8,291 bases of DNA from JBOHHM01 sp050725495 (GTDB taxonomy: Bacteria > Pseudomonadota > Gammaproteobacteria > Burkholderiales > Burkholderiaceae_C): contig JBOHHM010000122.1 in NCBI GenBank assembly GCA_050725495.1, positions 1 through 8,291 on the forward strand, read 5' to 3'. Under the pieces are notes generated by a model. The model did not search any database. It was not told the origin of the DNA and was given only the letters and a program-made list of their open reading frames with translations. The position numbers were made by a program, and so were the translations under genes. Of the stretch, positions 4,718-8,291 are shown one piece after another (within the stretch, counting starts at the first letter, position 1; each line of letters opens with the position of its first letter).

Positions 4718-5539
4718 TCACTCGGCCTGGATCGACACCGAAACCGGTTCGGCCAGGCTCTTGCCGGCATTGACGTTGTCCAGCAGATCGAGCTTGAGCG
4801 TGTAGGCCCCGGGCGGTGGGGCCAGCCAGGTTTCGGTCTGACCTTTGGCGAAAACCATCTCAGCCGGCTTGCCGCCATGCCTGGGCGTCATGGTCAGGCG
4901 GAAGTGGCCCGTGTCTTTTTCCCTTTGCGCCAGGTGCGCCACGTTCAGGCCCGCTGCATGAAACTGCACCCGAAACGGCGACTTGAGCTTGGCGTTGTCC
5001 GCCGGGCTCAGCAGGCTGATGCCTTTTTTCACCAGGCTCTTGGGGTCGACGCCGCTGTTCTTTCGGGTCACCGTCACGCTCAGCGGCTTGCTGAAGACGA
5101 AGTGGGGCAAATGTTTGTCGTCGGCCAGCAACAGCCGCAGCGTGTAAGTGCCGGGTTCCAGGTTGAGCACCGTCTCCATCTGGCCCTTGCCGAAATGGAT
5201 GTACCGCTCATCGAAGGGCAGCGCCTGCTTGAAATCCAGCGGCAGGTCGCGGTTGACCAGCAGGTGGTGATGGCCGCTTTTGCCACCCACGGGCTTGCTG
5301 ATCGGGGCCAGGCCCCAGCCGCCCGACAGGCCGAATCGCAGCAAAAACGGCGTCTCGATCCGGGCGTCGTTGTGCAAATTGGTGAAATAGGCCTCAGGCG
5401 TCAGTCTGGGCAAAGCCGCCTGCCAGGGGTGCAGGCTTGAGGGCAAGGCCGCTGCTGCGGCCGGGGCCTGGGCCACGGCGCCAGGCACATACATCAAACA
5501 ACAGGTGGTGACAGCGATGGCGCTTGTTGCCTTGTTCAT
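4718..5539 (-). CDS. Secreted tandem DUF4399 protein
   Basis: A 273-residue exported protein of unknown function. Residues 1-23 form a signal peptide (Lys at 3, hydrophobic core, AVA before the likely cut), pointing to the periplasm. Two DUF4399-like units follow. Unit 1 (about 51-158) has RFGLSGGWGLAP, GHHHLLV (89-95), IHFGKGQMETVLNL (114-127) and GTYTLRLLLAD (130-140). Unit 2 (about 173-271) repeats the plan as VQFHAAGLNVA, GHFRLTM (211-217), VFAKGQTETWLA (229-240) and GAYTLKLDLLD (244-254), but has lost most of the histidines. The start is supported by AGGGAGG, four bases upstream. The gene lies 109 bases downstream of pmbA in the same direction and converges on yqeY. Some DUF4399 proteins are labelled rod-shape determining in databases; I see no support for that here. 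Confidence 0.88.
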   Translation of the reverse strand: MNKATSAIAVTTCCLMYVPGAVAQAPAAAAALPSSLHPWQAALPRLTPEAYFTNLHNDARIETPFLLRFGLSGGWGLAPISKPVGGKSGHHHLLVNRDLPLDFKQALPFDERYIHFGKGQMETVLNLEPGTYTLRLLLADDKHLPHFVFSKPLSVTVTRKNSGVDPKSLVKKGISLLSPADNAKLKSPFRVQFHAAGLNVAHLAQREKDTGHFRLTMTPRHGGKPAEMVFAKGQTETWLAPPPGAYTLKLDLLDNVNAGKSLAEPVSVSIQAE

Positions 5540-5648
5540 GAGGCCTCCCTGCGTGACTGATGGATTTCAGGTCAGGCCCCACTTTCTTACGAAATCCCCC
5601 AAGACGCAAGCCCGCGGCTGCCAGATTTTTCGCGCCTTGACCGTTTGC

Positions 5649-7019
5649 TCAGCTGCCCGCCACCTTCATCCGGTTGATCAGCACCGAGCCCACGGTCTTG
5701 GCGCCGTAGTTGTAGGCGTCGGCACCCACGGCCTCGATGCCCTGGAACATGTCCTTGAGGTTGCCCGCGATCGTGATCTCGTGCACCGGGTAGGCGATAC
5801 GGCCGTTTTCCACCCAGAAGCCGCTGGCGCCGCGCGAATAGTCGCCGGTCACGTAGTTCACGCCCTGGCCCATGAGTTCGATCACGAACAGGCCCGTGCC
5901 GAGCTTGCGCAGCATCTCGTCGAGGTCGTCGCCAGGGCGCGTGAGGCGCGAGCTCAGCGTGAGGTTGTGCGAGCCGCCGGCGTTGCCCGTGGTTTTCATG
6001 CCCAGCTTGCGAGCCGAATAGCTGCTGAGGAAATAGCCTTCGACCCGGCCGGCATCCACCACCTTGCGCGCCCGCGTCTGCACGCCCTCCTCGTCAAACG
6101 GCGAGCTGCCCTTGCCGCGCAGCACGAACGGGTCTTCGAGCACATCAATATGCTCGGGAAAAACCTGCTTGCCCAGAGAATCGAGCAAGAAGGTGCTCTT
6201 GCGGTAGAGCGCGCCGCCGCTGACGGCCTGCACAAAGCCACCCAGCAGGCCGGCGGCCAGCGGCGACTCGAACAGCACGGGGCATTCGGTGGTGGCGATC
6301 TTGCGGGCCTTCAGCCGGCTGAGCGCGCGCTCGGCGGCGTAGCGGCCCACGGCCTCGGGAGACGCGAGCTCGGCGGCGCTGCGCATCGAGCTGTACCAGG
6401 CGTCGCGCTGCATATCGTCGCCCTTGCCGGCGATCGGAGCGACCGACAGGCTGTGGCGCGAACTGGCATAGCCGCCGCGAAAGCCGCGCGTGTGGGCGCT
6501 GAAAAAATGCGACTGCTGGGCCGACACGCCCGCACCCTCGCTGTTGGTGATGCGCTTGTCGGTCTGCAGCGCGGCGGCTTCGCAGGCCAGGGCGATTTGC
6601 GCGGCCTGCTCGCTGGTGATGGGCCAGGGGTGAAACAGGTCCAGGTCGCGCTGCTCATGGGCGATGTCGGCCTCATCGGGCAGGCCCGCGACCGGATCCT
6701 CGGCCGTGAAGCGGGCAATGTCGTAGGCGGCCTGCACGGTCTGCTCGATCGCCGCCTTGGAAAAGTCGGAGGTGCTGGCGTTACCGCGGCGCTGGCCGAT
6801 GTAGACCGTGACGCCCAGCGACTTGTCGCGGTTGCGCTCCACGGTTTCGAGCTCGCCCTTGCGAACACTGACGCTCAGGCCGCAGCCCTCGGACGCCTCG
6901 GCGCCGGCATCGGTGGCGCCCAGCTTGCTGGCGTGCGCCAAGGCCGTGTCCACCAGTTCCTCAAAAAAGGGACGGCTGTAACTGAAGCCGCTGTCAGCAC
7001 TTGGGAGGGGTTTCTTCAT
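5649..7019 (-). CDS. pmbA: Metalloprotease PmbA/TldE
   Basis: TldE partners with TldD in a protease that processes modified peptides (microcin B17 maturation and CcdA degradation in E. coli). TldD carries the HExxxH zinc site; TldE does not, and no such motif is present here, as expected. The product is 456 residues, close to E. coli PmbA. Family blocks include VSVRKGELETVERNRDKSLGV (50-70), TNSEGAG (158-164), the central LFESPLAAGLLGGFVQAVSG (249-268), and the C-terminal TGDYSRGASGFWVENG (391-406) with PVHEITIAGNL (411-421). The frame opens further upstream to an ATG at 7097, but that 26-residue extension is Arg/Ala-rich, unlike the family, and would overlap the darP start. MKKPLPSADSGFSYSR from 7019 is the better start, though no Shine-Dalgarno sequence is seen. 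It is divergent from darP, an arrangement also found in E. coli. Confidence 0.95.
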   Translation of the reverse strand: MKKPLPSADSGFSYSRPFFEELVDTALAHASKLGATDAGAEASEGCGLSVSVRKGELETVERNRDKSLGVTVYIGQRRGNASTSDFSKAAIEQTVQAAYDIARFTAEDPVAGLPDEADIAHEQRDLDLFHPWPITSEQAAQIALACEAAALQTDKRITNSEGAGVSAQQSHFFSAHTRGFRGGYASSRHSLSVAPIAGKGDDMQRDAWYSSMRSAAELASPEAVGRYAAERALSRLKARKIATTECPVLFESPLAAGLLGGFVQAVSGGALYRKSTFLLDSLGKQVFPEHIDVLEDPFVLRGKGSSPFDEEGVQTRARKVVDAGRVEGYFLSSYSARKLGMKTTGNAGGSHNLTLSSRLTRPGDDLDEMLRKLGTGLFVIELMGQGVNYVTGDYSRGASGFWVENGRIAYPVHEITIAGNLKDMFQGIEAVGADAYNYGAKTVGSVLINRMKVAGS

Positions 7020-7033
7020 AGCGACGGCTATGA
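7016..7033. promoter_or_regulatory. 7-bp dyad overlapping pmbA start codon and divergent -10 elements
   Basis: TCATAGC (7016-7022) and GCTATGA (7027-7033) are perfect inverted repeats around GACG. The left arm contains the pmbA start codon (7019-7017, minus strand). The right arm overlaps TATGAT (7029-7034), a possible plus-strand -10 for darP-mogA, and its minus-strand counterpart TATCAT (7035-7030), a possible -10 for pmbA. Neither direction has a good -35. From TATCAT the pmbA transcript would begin only a few bases before its ATG, which agrees with the missing ribosome site. Confidence 0.4.
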
Positions 7034-7080
7034 TACTTGCCGCTGCGGCGTCCGCACGCCGCCTCTTCCGATCACCCCAC

Positions 7081-7722
7081 ATGTCACGCAAACCCAAAAA
7101 AGGCTATTTCGTCCGCGGGCAGTTCGTTGCCGAGGGCAGCGAACTCGACCTGGAGCTCAAACGCGAGCTCAAGGGCACGGACGAGACCAGCAAGACCGAC
7201 CTCAAGCGCGAAAGCGCCGAACTGCAGAAGCTGGGCGAAGAGCTGCTGGGCCTGCGCGCCGAGCTGATGGCCCGGCTGGCCCTGCCTGAAAAACTGGCAG
7301 ATGCACTGGCCGAGGCCAAACGCATCAGCAACTTCGAGGGCAGGCGCCGCCAGATGCAGTTCATCGGCAAGCTCATGCGCAGCCTGGAACCCCAAGCGCT
7401 GGACGCCGTGCGCGCCGCGCTGGACGAGCAGCGCAACGGCTCGGCCCGCGACACCCTGGCCCTGCACCGGGCCGAGAAATGGCGCGACGAGCTGATCGCC
7501 GATGAGGAAGCCCTGGGCCTGTGGCTGCAGCAGTTTCCCGACACCGACATCCAGCAGCTGCGCGCCCTGATTCGCCAGGCCCGCAAGGACGCCAAGCCCG
7601 GCAAACCGGGCGAGGCGCCGCGCCAGGGCCGGGCCTACCGCGAGATCTTCCAGCTGGTCAAGGCGCAGCTGACCGGCGCCGAAGCGGACACTTCCCCACA
7701 ACAAGGCCCTGAACCGGCCTGA
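7081..7722 (+). CDS. darP: Ribosome biogenesis factor DarP (YjgA, DUF615)
   Basis: A 50S-associated assembly factor (DarP/YjgA) that acts late in large-subunit maturation in E. coli. The product is 213 residues, somewhat longer than the E. coli protein of about 183 because of N- and C-terminal extensions. Family core: SKTDLKRE (37-44), LGEELLGL (51-58), LALPEKLADAL (66-76), the highly conserved RRRQMQFIGKLMR (88-100), WRDELI (134-139), DTDIQQLRALIRQARKD (154-170) and AYREIFQ (185-191). I chose ATG 7081 because MSRKPKKGYFVRGQF is the expected N-terminus; an in-frame ATG at 7030 would add 17 unrelated residues and lies in the promoter dyad. There is no clear ribosome site (upstream sequence is CACCCCAC). 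mogA follows after six bases, so the two are probably one transcript. Confidence 0.94.
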   Translation: MSRKPKKGYFVRGQFVAEGSELDLELKRELKGTDETSKTDLKRESAELQKLGEELLGLRAELMARLALPEKLADALAEAKRISNFEGRRRQMQFIGKLMRSLEPQALDAVRAALDEQRNGSARDTLALHRAEKWRDELIADEEALGLWLQQFPDTDIQQLRALIRQARKDAKPGKPGEAPRQGRAYREIFQLVKAQLTGAEADTSPQQGPEPA

Positions 7723-7728
7723 ACTCCC

Positions 7729-8291
7729 ATGACTACCTTGGACACCGTCAAGATCGGCATCGTCTCCATCAGCGACCGCGCCTCCAGCGGCGTCTACGAG
7801 GACAAGGGCCTGCCCGCGCTCAAGGACTGGCTCAGCCGTGCGCTGAAAAACCCGATCACGTTCGAGGCCCGGCTGATTCCCGACGAACAGGCGCGCATCA
7901 GCGCCACGCTGATCGAGCTGGTCGACGCCGGCTGCGCCCTGGTGCTCACCACCGGCGGCACGGGCCCCGCGCTGCGCGACGTGACGCCCGAGGCCACGCT
8001 GGCCGTGGCGCACCGGGAGATGCCGGGATTCGGAGAGCAGATGCGCCAGATCGGCCTGAGGTTCGTGCCCACGGCCATTCTGTCGCGCCAATGCGCCGTC
8101 ATTCGTGGAAGCAGTCTCATCATCAACCTGCCCGGCCAGCCCAAGTCGATCCAGGAGACGCTGGAGGGGTTAAAAAGCGAAGTTGGCGACACCCTGGTAC
8201 CCGGCATTTTTGCCGCCGTGCCCTATTGCGTGGACCTGATCGGCGGCCCCTACATGGAAACCCGCGACGAGGTCTGCAAGGCCTTCCGGCC
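7729..8291 (+). CDS. mogA: Molybdopterin adenylyltransferase (3' end outside window)
   Basis: MogA adenylates molybdopterin with ATP before molybdate insertion by MoeA, in molybdenum-cofactor synthesis in the cytoplasm. The window holds 187 complete codons and runs off the right edge; E. coli MogA has 195 residues, so only a short tail is missing. The sequence is very close to E. coli MogA throughout: KIGIVSISDRASSGVYEDKG (8-27), RLIPDE (48-53), VLTTGGTGPALRDVTPEATLA (72-92), REMPGFGEQMRQI (96-108), FVPTAILSRQ (112-121), INLPGQPKS (132-140) and VPYCVDLI (164-171). Asp52 and Asp84 align with E. coli Asp49 and Asp82, which are important for activity. ATG 7729 lies six bases after the darP stop with no obvious ribosome site, suggesting coupling. 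Confidence 0.96.
   Translation, partial: MTTLDTVKIGIVSISDRASSGVYEDKGLPALKDWLSRALKNPITFEARLIPDEQARISATLIELVDAGCALVLTTGGTGPALRDVTPEATLAVAHREMPGFGEQMRQIGLRFVPTAILSRQCAVIRGSSLIINLPGQPKSIQETLEGLKSEVGDTLVPGIFAAVPYCVDLIGGPYMETRDEVCKAFR

Noticed and set aside
5540..5648. Promoter or terminator between pmbA and the DUF4399 gene
   Set aside because: The best -35/-10 pair (TTGCGT, TAAGAA on the minus strand) has only a 14-base spacer, and the only hairpin is about four base pairs without a T-run.
7020..7097. N-terminal extension of pmbA to ATG 7097
   Set aside because: The added residues are basic and Ala-rich, unlike the family, and would overlap the darP start and the promoter dyad.
5505..7289. 594-codon plus-strand open frame opposite pmbA
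   Set aside because: It is the antisense shadow of pmbA in high-GC DNA; its translation is Ala/Gly/His/Arg-rich without motifs, while the minus strand matches PmbA end to end.

Overview
The window is about 65% GC, densely packed, chromosomal housekeeping DNA from a betaproteobacterium. It is most likely Burkholderiales, family Comamonadaceae (Polaromonas / Rhodoferax / Variovorax / Acidovorax-like). The assignment rests on the protein sequences (a YbiB-CobA pair, a beta-type S21, DarP/YjgA divergent from PmbA) and on two kinds of short palindromic repeat whose shape I associate with that family from memory. It was not verified by search.

Layout. Bases 1-286 are non-coding and hold GC-rich hairpin repeats, then a perfect 7-bp dyad just before ybiB. 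A plus-strand block follows: ybiB (TrpD2-like nucleic-acid-binding protein, 287-1192), overlapping by four bases with cobA (uroporphyrinogen-III C-methyltransferase, siroheme/cobalamin branch, 1189-1974). After 47 bases comes a HI0933/YhiN-type flavoprotein (2022-3263). A small minus-strand gene of unknown function (3288-3593) converges on it and has its own recognisable promoter. A 356-base gap carries that promoter and, on the other strand, a strong TATAAT promoter with a leader of roughly 95 bases for rpsU (3953-4165). An intrinsic terminator separates rpsU from yqeY (4241-4702). On the minus strand, pmbA/tldE (7019-5649) is followed by a secreted tandem-DUF4399 protein (5539-4718). Divergent from pmbA are darP/yjgA (7081-7722) and mogA (7729 to beyond the window edge), six bases apart.

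How the genes work together. cobA makes precorrin-2 for siroheme, the cofactor of sulfite and nitrite reductases. rpsU, yqeY and darP belong to translation and ribosome assembly. pmbA is one half of the TldD/TldE protease. mogA is a molybdenum-cofactor enzyme.

I see no phage, IS, CRISPR, toxin-antitoxin or defence genes and no obviously novel multi-gene system. The most unusual structures are two diverged copies of what looks like one double-hairpin repeat, embedded in frame inside two different genes (ybiB and the flavoprotein). Also notable are the decayed internal duplication in the DUF4399 protein, a 33-base-period direct repeat in the rpsU leader, and a 7-bp dyad that contains the pmbA start codon and overlaps the -10-like sequences of the divergent pair.
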